Shown: piece by piece, positions 1-7,880 of the stretch
Layout of the letters: every line of letters starts with the position of its first letter
Numbering within the stretch: the stretch's first letter is position 1
The notes under the pieces: generated by a model
Database searches by the model: none
What the model saw: the letters and a program-made list of their open reading frames with translations, nothing else
What the model was told of the DNA's origin: nothing
Made by a program: the position numbers and the translations under genes
Assembly (NCBI GenBank): GCA_964646415.1
Contig: CAZYEL010000004.1
Span: 1-64,000, forward strand
DNA length: 64,000 nucleotides
Direction: 5' to 3'
DNA from: VGJV01 sp964646415
GTDB taxonomy: Bacteria; Patescibacteriota; Minisyncoccia; UBA6257; 2-01-FULL-56-20

Positions 1-1
1 A

Positions 2-511
2 GGGGTACATGCTTCTCATGGTAACGAAGCTGTACCAACAGACTTAGATTACCCCTATTGGAAGTATGGCCTTCCCGATGGAGTTGTAGTCGTACCATTC
101 GATACCGGCGAAAAAATCATCGCCATCAGAGAATGGCTACCGGGGCCAAACGCTACGTACCTGAAACTCATTGGAGAAACAATGAGAGCAGGCGAAGATG
201 CTCTCACCGCAGCGAAACGAGGACTGCGGGAAGAAACAGGGTATATCTCGAACCATTGGGAACTCCTTTCCTCTATCCTCGAAAATTCGGGGAAGAGCGA
301 TCGGCTCATCCACATCGTGCTTGCGCAAAACTGCACTCGCATAAGCGACGAAGAAGAGGGAATCGAGGTAACTGTTCTTCCTCCTGCGGAATTTTGGAAG
401 TGTCTTACGGAGTACCTCGCCCCAAGCATGGGCAGCGCCATCCGCGGTGGTGGCAACACGCTCAAAGGCGCGGCACTCGCCTTCGCTCATCTTGGCCTCT
501 GGAAGTTCTAA
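2..511 (+). CDS. Nudix hydrolase, 5' end outside window
   Basis: The frame is open from the left edge, so the start lies outside and about 169 residues are visible. The Nudix box lies near visible residues 57-78. It keeps the upstream Glu and the Glu-Glu of the core (RGLREETGY), but one Gly of the usual GG is Glu and the Glu after the core Arg is Gly, so metal binding may be altered. Nudix enzymes cleave nucleoside diphosphates linked to another moiety; an ADP-ribose or nucleotide-sugar pyrophosphatase-like role is possible, substrate unknown. A terminator follows the stop. A DoxX-like gene comes next, a pairing repeated as a fusion at 30.8 kb. Confidence 0.75.
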   Translation, partial: GVHASHGNEAVPTDLDYPYWKYGLPDGVVVVPFDTGEKIIAIREWLPGPNATYLKLIGETMRAGEDALTAAKRGLREETGYISNHWELLSSILENSGKSDRLIHIVLAQNCTRISDEEEGIEVTVLPPAEFWKCLTEYLAPSMGSAIRGGGNTLKGAALAFAHLGLWKF

Positions 512-532
512 TCCTTCCCGCAACAAGCACAT

Positions 533-575
533 CGGGCTTCCGCATATCATTACTGCGGAAGCCCGACCCGTTTTT
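533..575 (+). terminator. Rho-independent terminator after the Nudix gene
   Basis: A perfect 12-bp stem (arms 533-544 and 554-565) with a 9-base loop is followed by a five-T run at 571-575. It separates the Nudix gene from the DoxX-like gene, so the two are not obviously one transcript. Confidence 0.85.
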
Positions 576-590
576 GATATACTTACCGCA

Positions 591-1043
591 ATGCCCCGCG
601 CTTTGAGAAACATCGACATCCGCATCATTAGAGCGCTCCGCCGCGTGGGCGTGCCCCTTGCACGCATAGCGCTCTTCGTCGTCTACTTTTGGTTTGGCGC
701 CTTGAAGCTCTTCGGCGCAAGCCCGGCAAGCCCTCTCGTGGAAGGTCTTCTTGAGAAAACACTCCCGTTTCTCTCCTTTGATACGTTCATCGTGGGATTT
801 GCAATGTATGAGATGCTTATCGGCATCTTCTTCCTTATACCAGGACTTGAGCGACTCGCGATTGCGCTTCTTATCCCCCACCTTGCGATGACCGCGCTCC
901 CCCTCATACTCCTTCCTTCGCTCACCTGGGTAGCACCGTTCGCCCCCACGCTCGAGGGGCAATACATCGTAAAAAATCTTTTGATTATCGCGCTTGCATT
1001 CGGGCTTGCAGCGCAGCTCCGCCCCATGCAGCGAAAAAAGTAA
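591..1043 (+). CDS. DoxX-like four-helix membrane protein
   Basis: This 150-residue protein has about four hydrophobic segments (near residues 20-40, 57-80, 82-103 and 125-145), the layout of DoxX/DUF417-type inner membrane proteins whose biochemical role is poorly known. I chose the ATG at 591 because the longer upstream frame would run through the terminator hairpin at 533-575. A possible charge pair is present but no catalytic motif. It lies 9 bp before an EamA transporter gene and could be cotranscribed with it. Confidence 0.6.
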   Translation: MPRALRNIDIRIIRALRRVGVPLARIALFVVYFWFGALKLFGASPASPLVEGLLEKTLPFLSFDTFIVGFAMYEMLIGIFFLIPGLERLAIALLIPHLAMTALPLILLPSLTWVAPFAPTLEGQYIVKNLLIIALAFGLAAQLRPMQRKK

Positions 1044-1052
1044 CATCGTGCA

Positions 1053-1928
1053 ATGCACATAGTGGGTATTCTTTTCGCATTCGGCGCACTCCTTTCCTGG
1101 ATTGGCGGCGATTTTTTTATCCAGCGCTCAACCCGCAAAGTCGGCGATTGGGAAACGCTCTTCTTCATCGGCGCGGTGGGACTCGTCGGCATCTTCCCCT
1201 TTGTGCGGAACGAACTTCCTGCGCTCTTTGCAAATCAGGAGCACATCGTTTTCCTGCTTACGCTCTCCGTCATCACGCTTGTCGCGGCGCTCTTCCTCTT
1301 TGAGGGCGTAAAGCGCGGCAAGCTTGCCGTGATTGAACCGGTGTACGGCCTTGAGCTTCCCTTCACCGTCGCCTTCAGCTATATCTTCGCGCACGAGCGC
1401 TTTCCCGCATACGTCTACGGCCTTATCTTTATGGTATTCGCGGGAATCTTCCTCACCGTCGCAAAGCACCTCACCCACCTCCACTTTCATAAAACAATCC
1501 TCGAGAAAGGAGTCGTGTGGGCGGGCATCGGCTCCATCGGCATGGGATTTATGAATTATCTCTGGGGCGTGGGAAGCCAGACCATCTCCCCGCTCGCCAC
1601 CATTTGGTTCGTCCACTCATTCCTCGCGATTGCCTGTTTCTTGTATCTCTTTGTGCACGGCAAACTCCCCATACTCGCCTCGCACTTTCGGCACGGCATC
1701 ACGAACGTCATACCCGCGAGCATTTTCGATAACCTCGCCTGGACCTTTTACGGCTACTCGATGACCCTCATCCCCATCTCCATCGCCACCACCATCAGCG
1801 AGAGCTACATCGCAGGGCTTGTCCTTATTGGAATCGTCATCAATCGGGAGAAAGTGGTGTGGCACCAGCGGCTGGGCATCGTGCTCGTCATCGCAGGCAC
1901 CGCACTCATTTCGTGGTGGTTTGGGTGA
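1053..1928 (+). CDS. EamA/DMT-family transporter
   Basis: The 291-residue product has ten hydrophobic segments arranged as two five-helix halves, the layout of drug/metabolite transporter (EamA) proteins. The start MHIVGILFAF runs straight into helix 1. Substrate cannot be read from sequence; relatives export metabolites, amino acids or drugs. It follows the DoxX-like gene by 9 bp and precedes the gyrB promoter. A second, unlinked EamA protein lies at 12397-13236. Confidence 0.8.
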   Translation: MHIVGILFAFGALLSWIGGDFFIQRSTRKVGDWETLFFIGAVGLVGIFPFVRNELPALFANQEHIVFLLTLSVITLVAALFLFEGVKRGKLAVIEPVYGLELPFTVAFSYIFAHERFPAYVYGLIFMVFAGIFLTVAKHLTHLHFHKTILEKGVVWAGIGSIGMGFMNYLWGVGSQTISPLATIWFVHSFLAIACFLYLFVHGKLPILASHFRHGITNVIPASIFDNLAWTFYGYSMTLIPISIATTISESYIAGLVLIGIVINREKVVWHQRLGIVLVIAGTALISWWFG

Positions 1929-1950
1929 GTAACGTCAAGCAAAAACGGGC

Positions 1951-1979
1951 TTGTGAGAGAGGCAAATTCAAGGTATGAT
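1951..1979 (+). promoter_or_regulatory. Sigma-70-type promoter of gyrB
   Basis: A TTGTGA box (1951-1956) and a TATGAT box (1974-1979) are 17 bp apart. The -10 box overlaps the upstream in-frame ATG at 1981 and neighbouring codons, so translation of gyrB should begin at 2017 rather than further upstream. Confidence 0.65.
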
Positions 1980-2016
1980 TATGGCGTCGCAACAGGCGAC
2001 TCTTTTTCATAATGCA

Positions 2017-4074
2017 ATGCCTAAAAAAGCAGTAAAAACGAGCGTAAAAAAAGAAGAGGCGAAGGGCGGGATTCCCAAACCGACCTCTTATGAAGCGAAG
2101 GATATCTACGTCCTTGAGGGGCTTGAGCCCGTCCGGAAACGGCCGGGTATGTACATCGGCTCCACCGGTCCCGACGGACTCCATCACCTCGTCTGGGAAG
2201 TTGCGGACAACTCGATTGACGAAGCGATGGCGGGCTTCGCAAAGAACATCACCGTGGAACTTTTGCCCGACAAAAGCGTGGCGGTGACCGATGACGGCCG
2301 GGGCATTCCCGTCGAAACCCACCATCAGACGAAAAAGTCCGCACTCGAAACCGTAATGACCACGCTCCACGCCGGCGGCAAGTTTGGCGGCGAGTCGTAT
2401 AAAGTCTCGGGCGGGCTCCATGGCGTGGGTGTTTCCGTCGTGAATGCACTCTCCGAATGGCTCCGCGCGGAAGTGTGCCGCAACGGAATCAGGTATGCGC
2501 AGGAATACAAACGCGGCGCTCCAACCGCCAAGGTGAAGAAAATCGGGACGTGCGGGCACACGGGTACCAAAGTCACCTTCTTCCCCGACGCGCAGATATT
2601 TCAGGAAATCGCGTTCAACGAGAAAAGAATCTTGGACCACCTTCGCCAGCAGGCATATCTCACGAAAGGCGTGCGCATCAACTTCTTCGACAGGCGCGGA
2701 GAATCCGTTTCCTGCCACGGATTCTACTTCGAGGGAGGGCTGCTCTCGTTCGTGAAGCATCTCACCTACGACAAGAAACGGCTCCAGGAAGATGTTTTCC
2801 ATATTCAAAAAGTGCACAGCGAGCTCGACGTTGAAGCCGCGTTTCTCTACATAGACGACTCTAAAACCGAGGAGCTCTCCTTTGCGAATAACATCTATAC
2901 CCCCGACGGCGGGATGCACCTCACCGGTTTTCGCTCCGCCTTGACGAGAACTTTGAATAACTATGCACGCACCGAAGGGTATCTCAAGGAAAAGGACGAG
3001 AACTTCACGGCGGACGACGTGCGCGAAGGCATGGTCGCGGTTATCTCCGTAAAACTCCGCGAACCCCAATTCGAAGGGCAAACGAAAGCCCGCCTCGGGA
3101 ATCCGGAAGCACGCACCTCAACCGAAGCAGTGGTGAACGAATCCCTCAAAGAGTTCCTTGAGCGGCATCCGCAGGAAGCGCGCCGCATCATCGAAAAAGT
3201 GCTCCTCACCGCGAAAGCCCGCATTGCCGCCAAAGCCGCGAAGGAAACCGTGCTTCGGAAAGGCGCGCTTGAAGGGCTTACGCTTCCCGGAAAGCTTGCC
3301 GACTGCACTTCGAAAGACGCATCTGAATCGGAACTTTTCATTGTCGAGGGGGATTCCGCAGGCGGCACCGCGAAACAGGGGCGCGACCGGAGAACACAGG
3401 CGATCTTCCCGCTCCGCGGGAAGCCGCTGAACGTGGAGAAGGCGCGCCTCGACAAGATGCTCGCAAACACCGAAATCCGTTCGCTTGTGGTCGCCATAGG
3501 CACCGCCATCGCCGACGAATTCAATATGACAAGCCTCCGTTACCACAAAATAATCATCATGAGCGACGCCGATGTGGACGGCGCGCACATCAGGACGCTC
3601 CTCCTCACGCTTTTCTTCCGCCACTTCAGACCCGTAGTCGACGGCGGGTATGTGTATATCGCCCAGCCGCCGCTCTACCAGATAAAATCCGGCAAGAACG
3701 TGCACTACGCGTGGCTTGATGCGGAAAAAGACAAAATCCTTGCCTCGCTCGCCGCGCAGGCAAAGGCGAAAGGCAAACCAACGAAGGCGAAAGAAGAGGA
3801 CGGGAATGAAGATGGAGATGAGAATAAGGACGAAGCATCCGGGGAAAAAATTTCCGGCGTGAATGTACAGCGCTATAAAGGGTTGGGCGAAATGAATGCC
3901 GAGCAGCTTTGGGAAACTACTATGAATCCCGAACGCCGCATTTTGAAACAAGTTACCATCGACGACGCGGCGGAAGCAGACCGCCTCTTTGACATCCTTA
4001 TGGGAGACGAAGTGGAACCCCGCAAGAAGTTCATCCAGACTCACGCCGCTTCCGTGCAAAATCTTGACATATAA
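2017..4074 (+). CDS. gyrB: DNA gyrase subunit B
   Basis: The 685-residue protein is the ATPase subunit of type IIA topoisomerase, which with GyrA introduces negative supercoils. The GHKL ATPase motifs are visible: EVADNSIDEA near residue 61, DDGRGIP near 92 and GGLHGVGVS near 132. The Toprim domain shows EGDSAGG near 442 and DADVDG near 517, the metal-binding acids. An acidic, Lys-rich linker of about 30 residues lies before the C-terminal QRYKGLGEMN block. GyrB and ParE are similar; gyrA/parC is not in the window, so gyrase is inferred. The start at 2017 is set by the promoter at 1951-1979. Confidence 0.95.
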   Translation: MPKKAVKTSVKKEEAKGGIPKPTSYEAKDIYVLEGLEPVRKRPGMYIGSTGPDGLHHLVWEVADNSIDEAMAGFAKNITVELLPDKSVAVTDDGRGIPVETHHQTKKSALETVMTTLHAGGKFGGESYKVSGGLHGVGVSVVNALSEWLRAEVCRNGIRYAQEYKRGAPTAKVKKIGTCGHTGTKVTFFPDAQIFQEIAFNEKRILDHLRQQAYLTKGVRINFFDRRGESVSCHGFYFEGGLLSFVKHLTYDKKRLQEDVFHIQKVHSELDVEAAFLYIDDSKTEELSFANNIYTPDGGMHLTGFRSALTRTLNNYARTEGYLKEKDENFTADDVREGMVAVISVKLREPQFEGQTKARLGNPEARTSTEAVVNESLKEFLERHPQEARRIIEKVLLTAKARIAAKAAKETVLRKGALEGLTLPGKLADCTSKDASESELFIVEGDSAGGTAKQGRDRRTQAIFPLRGKPLNVEKARLDKMLANTEIRSLVVAIGTAIADEFNMTSLRYHKIIIMSDADVDGAHIRTLLLTLFFRHFRPVVDGGYVYIAQPPLYQIKSGKNVHYAWLDAEKDKILASLAAQAKAKGKPTKAKEEDGNEDGDENKDEASGEKISGVNVQRYKGLGEMNAEQLWETTMNPERRILKQVTIDDAAEADRLFDILMGDEVEPRKKFIQTHAASVQNLDI

Positions 4075-4090
4075 CAGTAAAACCTATAGG
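4064..4090 (+). promoter_or_regulatory. Possible secE-nusG promoter
   Basis: A consensus TTGACA overlaps the end of gyrB at 4064-4069. A TATAGG lies 15 bp downstream (4085-4090), which is short; an alternative -10 is not clearer. The proposed start site would be about 20 bases before secE. Confidence 0.35.
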
Positions 4091-4117
4091 GTAGATACGT
4101 TTATTAGGCCACTTAGC

Positions 4118-4306
4118 ATGTTTCGGAAAACAACGAAATTTCTCCAAGAATCCCGCGAAGAGCTTCGCCACGTCAACTGGCCCACACGGAATGAGGCGGT
4201 TCGCCTTACCACGGTTGTGGTCGGCTTGTCGGTGGGACTTGCGGTGTTTTTGGGGGCATTCGATTACGGATTCACCACGCTCATAAAAACGCTCATCGCA
4301 CGATAA
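4118..4306 (+). CDS. secE: Preprotein translocase subunit SecE
   Basis: The 62-residue protein has a short amphipathic N-terminus followed by a single transmembrane helix (residues 32-55), the minimal SecE form. The conserved block EELRHVNWPTRNEA precedes the helix as in other SecE proteins. SecE clamps SecY in the protein-export channel. It lies 2 bp before nusG, the arrangement usual in bacteria, which strengthens the call. Confidence 0.92.
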   Translation: MFRKTTKFLQESREELRHVNWPTRNEAVRLTTVVVGLSVGLAVFLGAFDYGFTTLIKTLIAR

Positions 4307-4308
4307 GC

Positions 4309-4869
4309 ATGACGAAAAAACTTCAAGAAGAAGCGGGGACGGCCGCACGGGAGTGGTACGCCGTGCAAACCTACTCCGGGTACGAGGAGGCGGTCGCGCG
4401 GTACCTGAAACAGCGCATTGAATCGCTCGCGATGAACGACAAAATTTTCAACGTGATCGTTCCAAAAGAAAAGCGCATCCGCGTGAAAAGCGGACGCCGC
4501 CAGACAATCGAAGAGAAAATATATCCGGGGTATGTCCTTGTGGATATGGTTCTGACCGAAGACTCGTGGTATGTGGTGCGGAACACTCCCCGCGTCACCG
4601 GATTCGTGGGACCGGACAATACCAAACCCACTCCCCTCTCCAAAGCGGAAGTGGAATCGCTTCTTGCACGCATAGGGCAAGACGAGAACAAGTTCACGGT
4701 TGATATCAAACCGGGAGACTTGGTGAAAATCATCGATGGTCCGTTCAAGGAATATGATGGAAAAGTTTCCGAGGTGGATGAAACGAGAAACCGCATTAAA
4801 GTCATGGTGCCTATCTTCGGACGCGACACCGCAGTCGAACTCGACTCCCTCCAAGTCAAGAAAATCTAG
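4309..4869 (+). CDS. nusG: Transcription termination/antitermination factor NusG
   Basis: The 186-residue protein begins with an NGN domain (REWYAVQTYSGYE, and the IYPGYVLV block near residue 66) and ends with a KOW domain (GDLVKIIDGPFKEYDGKV near residue 134). NusG binds RNA polymerase and couples it to ribosomes or Rho. It follows secE by 2 bp. The usual rplK-rplA neighbours are absent; the next gene is rpsR. Confidence 0.95.
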   Translation: MTKKLQEEAGTAAREWYAVQTYSGYEEAVARYLKQRIESLAMNDKIFNVIVPKEKRIRVKSGRRQTIEEKIYPGYVLVDMVLTEDSWYVVRNTPRVTGFVGPDNTKPTPLSKAEVESLLARIGQDENKFTVDIKPGDLVKIIDGPFKEYDGKVSEVDETRNRIKVMVPIFGRDTAVELDSLQVKKI

Positions 4870-4905
4870 AGATGACTTGCCCAAACCAACCGTTTGCGGT
4901 ATCCT

Positions 4906-4940
4906 CCTTAACACTCACCACTCAAAACTTATCACTATCT
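4906..4940. repeat. Heptad spacer repeat before rpsR
   Basis: Five consecutive 7-bp units (for example ACTCACC then ACTCAAA) run to 2 bp before the rpsR start codon. The period is exact over 35 bp although the units vary. Confidence 0.7.
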
Positions 4941-4942
4941 TG

Positions 4943-5146
4943 ATGCCCCAACAGTGCTTCTTTTGTTCCCAAAACTTAAAAACAATCGACTATAAAGAAG
5001 TCGACCTCCTGAAGCGTTTCGTTTCGAGCCAGGCAAAAATTATCGACCCGAAACACACGGGCGTTTGCGCATCACACCAGCGGAAACTTGCCGCAGCGAT
5101 TAAGTATGCCCGCTTCATGGCGCTTCTGCCTTTTGTCCGCAGATAA
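4943..5146 (+). CDS. rpsR: 30S ribosomal protein bS18
   Basis: The 67-residue protein has the S18 core, with an N-terminal CFFC pair plus a later Cys (GVCASHQRKL) suggesting the zinc-type variant, and the basic helix AAIKYARFMALLPF that binds 16S rRNA beside S6. The start MPQQCFFC at 4943 fits family length. Location after nusG instead of between rpsF and ssb is unusual. Both ends are bounded by heptad spacer repeats; the stop codon is the first triplet of the downstream array. Confidence 0.88.
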   Translation: MPQQCFFCSQNLKTIDYKEVDLLKRFVSSQAKIIDPKHTGVCASHQRKLAAAIKYARFMALLPFVRR

Positions 5147-5170
5147 GTCTAGTCATTAGGACTTAGCCCT
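5144..5170. repeat. Heptad spacer repeat overlapping the rpsR stop
   Basis: Units TAAGTCT and AGTCATT begin exactly at the TAA stop codon, followed by two further units. Read on the other strand the words match the array at 5229-5263. Confidence 0.6.
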
Positions 5171-5192
5171 GCCTACCGGCAGGCAGGCATTG

Positions 5193-5217
5193 GCCATTAA
5201 AATTTAATGGCTTTTTT
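5193..5217 (+). terminator. Terminator after rpsR
   Basis: GCCATT (5193-5198) pairs with AATGGC (5206-5211), extended by inner A-T pairs, and is followed by six T at 5212-5217. It probably ends the secE-nusG-rpsR transcript. Confidence 0.7.
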
Positions 5218-5228
5218 GTTATTATTCC

Positions 5229-5263
5229 TCTAGGCCTAAGTCCTAATGGCTAATTTTTAATGG
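5229..5263. repeat. Heptad spacer repeat containing a start codon
   Basis: Five 7-bp units end with CTAATTT (5250-5256) and TTAATGG (5257-5263). The ATG of the PAP2 gene (5260-5262) lies inside the last unit. Confidence 0.75.
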
Positions 5264-5859
5264 CTGGCATCAACGAAACTCTCGCCCAGTGGTTTTTCAG
5301 TCTTGCGCACATACATCCTCTGCTCGACGCAGTAATTGTTTTCCTCGCCCGCCAACTCCCGTATCTCCTCGTAATCGGTGCCGTGTTATTCATTCTTACC
5401 GAACGGAGGCGTCGTCACCGGATCTTCCTTTTCCTCGAAGTCGCGCTCGCCCTCCTCCTCTCCCGCGGGCTTCTCACCGAAGGAATCCGTTTCTTCCACC
5501 ATGCCCAGCGACCCTTCGAAGTATGGCTTGCTACGCCGCTCGTGAACGAAACACTCGGGAATTCATTCCCTTCGGGGCACGCATCCTTTTATTTCGCGTT
5601 GGCAACGATTCTCCTTTTCAAAAACCGCCCGTGGGGACTCACTTTTGGAGTGCTTGCGCTCATAAACGGCATGGCGCGCATCGCCTCGGGGGTACACTGG
5701 CCTGGCGATGTGCTCGCCGGGGCGTTCATCGGCATCGGGTGCGCGCTTATCGTCCGCCTTCTCCTTGCGCGAACCTCGAAAGCGCTCCGCATTGAAACCG
5801 CCCCGGTACCTCCTCCGCGCGAAGCACCTTCTGCCGAAACGGGCGCAGACGCCGCATAA
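5260..5859 (+). CDS. PAP2-family phosphatase, UppP/BcrC-like
   Basis: The 199-residue membrane protein shows the PAP2 acid phosphatase signature: a Lys/Arg-containing first block near the FHHAQRPFE segment, SFPSGHAS near residue 105 and SGVHWPGDV near residue 143, giving the catalytic His pair. Five to six hydrophobic segments surround them. Such proteins dephosphorylate undecaprenyl diphosphate or phosphatidyl phosphates at the membrane; which lipid cannot be told. A hydrophilic Pro/Ala-rich tail follows residue 175. The start codon is embedded in a heptad repeat. A second, distant PAP2-like protein lies at 62254-62913. Confidence 0.82.
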   Translation: MAGINETLAQWFFSLAHIHPLLDAVIVFLARQLPYLLVIGAVLFILTERRRRHRIFLFLEVALALLLSRGLLTEGIRFFHHAQRPFEVWLATPLVNETLGNSFPSGHASFYFALATILLFKNRPWGLTFGVLALINGMARIASGVHWPGDVLAGAFIGIGCALIVRLLLARTSKALRIETAPVPPPREAPSAETGADAA

Positions 5860-5931
5860 TACGCCGCGCCTTTTTATTCAATCCCCGCCGAATAGCCCCA
5901 CGCGCGAGCGTGGGGATGAAGCGGTGGCTGA

Positions 5932-6366
5932 TTACCGTCTCCCCATTCCAAAACCTTTTCCCATCATATTCATACCTCCGTGCGGGCGACCTTCCATAAA
6001 CTTCAGCCGCTGGTCCGCCTGCGCCTGGGTAATCACACCTTTATTCACAAGCGCTTGGAGATGCAGCTTCATCTGTGCCGTGCGGGCATCCTGGAGCTTC
6101 TGCTGTAACCGCTCCTTTGTAATACCGCGGTCGGCGGCAATCTGAAACATGTTTTTCCCCTCCGCCCAACCCCGCTTCACATCATCCACGCTTATTCCCA
6201 AGAGCGTTGCCTCGCTCTGGAACATCGCCTGATGCCGTGAGACAACTTCATCAGGGGCCAGCGTACTCCCAAAGCCGAATCCGAAACCGTGGGCGGAAGC
6301 AACGCCCGCGCCGAGAAACCCTGCGGCTATTGCGGGAAAAAATGCGTATACAATAAATTTTTTCAT
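5932..6366 (-). CDS. Secreted helical protein, DUF2680-like
   Basis: The 144-residue product begins with a clear signal peptide (MKKFIVYAFF, cleavage probably after VASA near residue 25). The mature part starts with a Gly/Phe repeat (HGFGFGFG) and continues as charged helices, with ISVDDVKRGWAEGKN and ADRGITKERLQQ, a pattern like DUF2680 proteins, and ends in a Gly/Met-rich tail. The start at 6366 is chosen because the signal peptide begins there. Function unknown. The upstream ECF sigma operon is separated by a terminator. Confidence 0.5.
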   Translation of the reverse strand: MKKFIVYAFFPAIAAGFLGAGVASAHGFGFGFGSTLAPDEVVSRHQAMFQSEATLLGISVDDVKRGWAEGKNMFQIAADRGITKERLQQKLQDARTAQMKLHLQALVNKGVITQAQADQRLKFMEGRPHGGMNMMGKGFGMGRR

Positions 6367-6460
6367 GATTTTTGAAAAAAATACTCGCCTCTTTAGAGCC
6401 GTGCACACACCACGCTACCCGCTAATTACTACAAGGAAGCGCTGAGAATTCTTTCATGTG

Positions 6461-6519
6461 AAAAAACGCGGAAGCCGGACTCCGCCATGTTAAAAGCCTA
6501 AACACATGGCACGTCCGGC
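6461..6519 (-). terminator. Terminator after the sigma operon
   Basis: On the minus strand GCCGGAC and CGCCATG arms (6474-6488) pair with 6504-6519 around a 15-base loop, and a T run (complement of 6461-6466) follows. It would end the transcript of the membrane protein gene at 6584. Confidence 0.7.
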
Positions 6520-6583
6520 TCCCAACCCTCCATTCATTACTACAACATACGTGATTTTCTTATTTCAGCCCTGCTCCGAAGAA

Positions 6584-7264
6584 TCATTCCTCGATCCGTT
6601 CAATCCCATATGCATCAATCGAATTCCTCGTCCCCTCGCCGAAAATGAACACAGAGTCGCCCTCACGGAACCGGCCCATGGGAGGCCTCTTGCGCGGCGG
6701 GAACATCACGCTTGAAGTTGTGCCGTCGGCATTTTCGAACATAAACCCGTTCGGCATCATTTGCCTCATTCTGCCGCGGTGAATGTCGCGGAAATGGGGC
6801 GTGCCAAAATGGCGGTAAAACCTGTCCGCAAAGAGCGGAAGCGAACCATGCTGCGCGGCTCCCAATACGCTCCTATGCCAGGGCGCCGCAATGAGCCCGC
6901 CCAATGCCACAATGAGAGCGACCCCCACAAGCGAATATAACAGAGGCTTCCGGTACGCGAACTCATACTTCCGCACGAGCACTTCAAGCGCCACAATGAA
7001 GCCCACCGAGAAAAATATGAGCACCCACGGGAGCGAGCGGAGAAACGTGAGCCACCCGCGGGAACCGAACTGCGGCGCAAACCATGCGCCGCTTTGGCGG
7101 AGTGAAAACACCATGAAACTTGCAAGGTACAAAAGCGCGAGGAGAAGGAGTGCCACTCCCGCCCCGATAAGCGCGCGCTCGAACACAAAGTGCCATCGCG
7201 GGCGCATTTTCGCATGCCCCTCTCTGATAACGCCGAGTATCTTTTCTTTAAGGTTTTGAGTCAT
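6584..7264 (-). CDS. Membrane protein encoded with ECF sigma factor
   Basis: The 226-residue protein has a cytoplasmic N-terminus of about 30 residues, three hydrophobic helices (near 33-55, 75-96 and 108-130) and a C-terminal extracytoplasmic or peripheral domain rich in Arg, Met and Phe. The start at 7264 overlaps the end of the sigma gene by 17 bp, implying translational coupling, which is the usual position of an anti-sigma factor. No zinc anti-sigma motif (HxxxCxxC) is present, so the role as membrane anti-sigma factor is inference from position only. Confidence 0.5.
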   Translation of the reverse strand: MTQNLKEKILGVIREGHAKMRPRWHFVFERALIGAGVALLLLALLYLASFMVFSLRQSGAWFAPQFGSRGWLTFLRSLPWVLIFFSVGFIVALEVLVRKYEFAYRKPLLYSLVGVALIVALGGLIAAPWHRSVLGAAQHGSLPLFADRFYRHFGTPHFRDIHRGRMRQMMPNGFMFENADGTTSSVMFPPRKRPPMGRFREGDSVFIFGEGTRNSIDAYGIERIEE

Positions 7265-7832
7265 AAGGTAATTGCAATTTCGTTGCGGCTTCCCGCAGGG
7301 CGTCCTTTCCTCGCCGCAGGCGCACGCCAACCGTCGACACGGGAATCCGTAAAATGTCGGCAATTTCTTTATAATCCATGTCTTCGTAGTAATACAGCAC
7401 AAGGGGCTCCCGATATTTCGCCCCAAGAGAAGCAAGATACCGGTCAAGCATGCGCCGTAACTCATTCCGTTGCGCCTCGCCGTCGGCAGTTTCCTCCGCA
7501 ACCGGATGCGGCAAAATAGTGTCAAAATCAAAAAGGGAAAACATCTCGCGCCCCGATTTTTTCTTCAAGGCATTCACAAACTCGTTGTGGGCAATGCGAT
7601 ACATCCATGAAGAAAACTTCCGCGTCGCGTCGAATCCCTTGATGTTCACATACGCCTTAAGGAACGCATCCTGCACGATATCCTTCACGTCGTCGCCCGA
7701 CGCAAGAAAACGCCGTCCGTACCGCATAAGTTTTTCTTCATAACGCTTAACAAGTTCGCCAAACGCCTCCACGTTCCCCTGTTGCGCCTCAGCGGCAATC
7801 ACCTCATCCGACATATCGGGGCGAATGACCAT
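7248..7832 (-). CDS. ECF-type RNA polymerase sigma factor
   Basis: The protein (194 residues from the ATG at 7832; 188 from 7814) has region 2 (DVKDIVQDAFLKAY, RKFSSWMYRIAHNEF near residues 50-90) and region 4 (YREPLVLYYYEDMDYKEIA, then the helix VSTVGVRLRRGKDAL). This is the RpoE/SigW architecture, with no region 1 or 3. It should direct a small regulon, probably including its own operon. The 3' end overlaps a membrane-protein gene. A 13-base word just upstream (7838-7850) recurs at 6538-6550. Confidence 0.88.
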   Translation of the reverse strand: MVIRPDMSDEVIAAEAQQGNVEAFGELVKRYEEKLMRYGRRFLASGDDVKDIVQDAFLKAYVNIKGFDATRKFSSWMYRIAHNEFVNALKKKSGREMFSLFDFDTILPHPVAEETADGEAQRNELRRMLDRYLASLGAKYREPLVLYYYEDMDYKEIADILRIPVSTVGVRLRRGKDALREAATKLQLPYDSKP

Positions 7833-7880
7833 AGAGCTACTACAACATACCCCGGCGACATATTTCAAGCTCCCGCACTT

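Noticed and set aside
1975..2016. Earlier in-frame start for gyrB
   Set aside because: The codons overlap a good -10 box and would lie at or before the transcription start.
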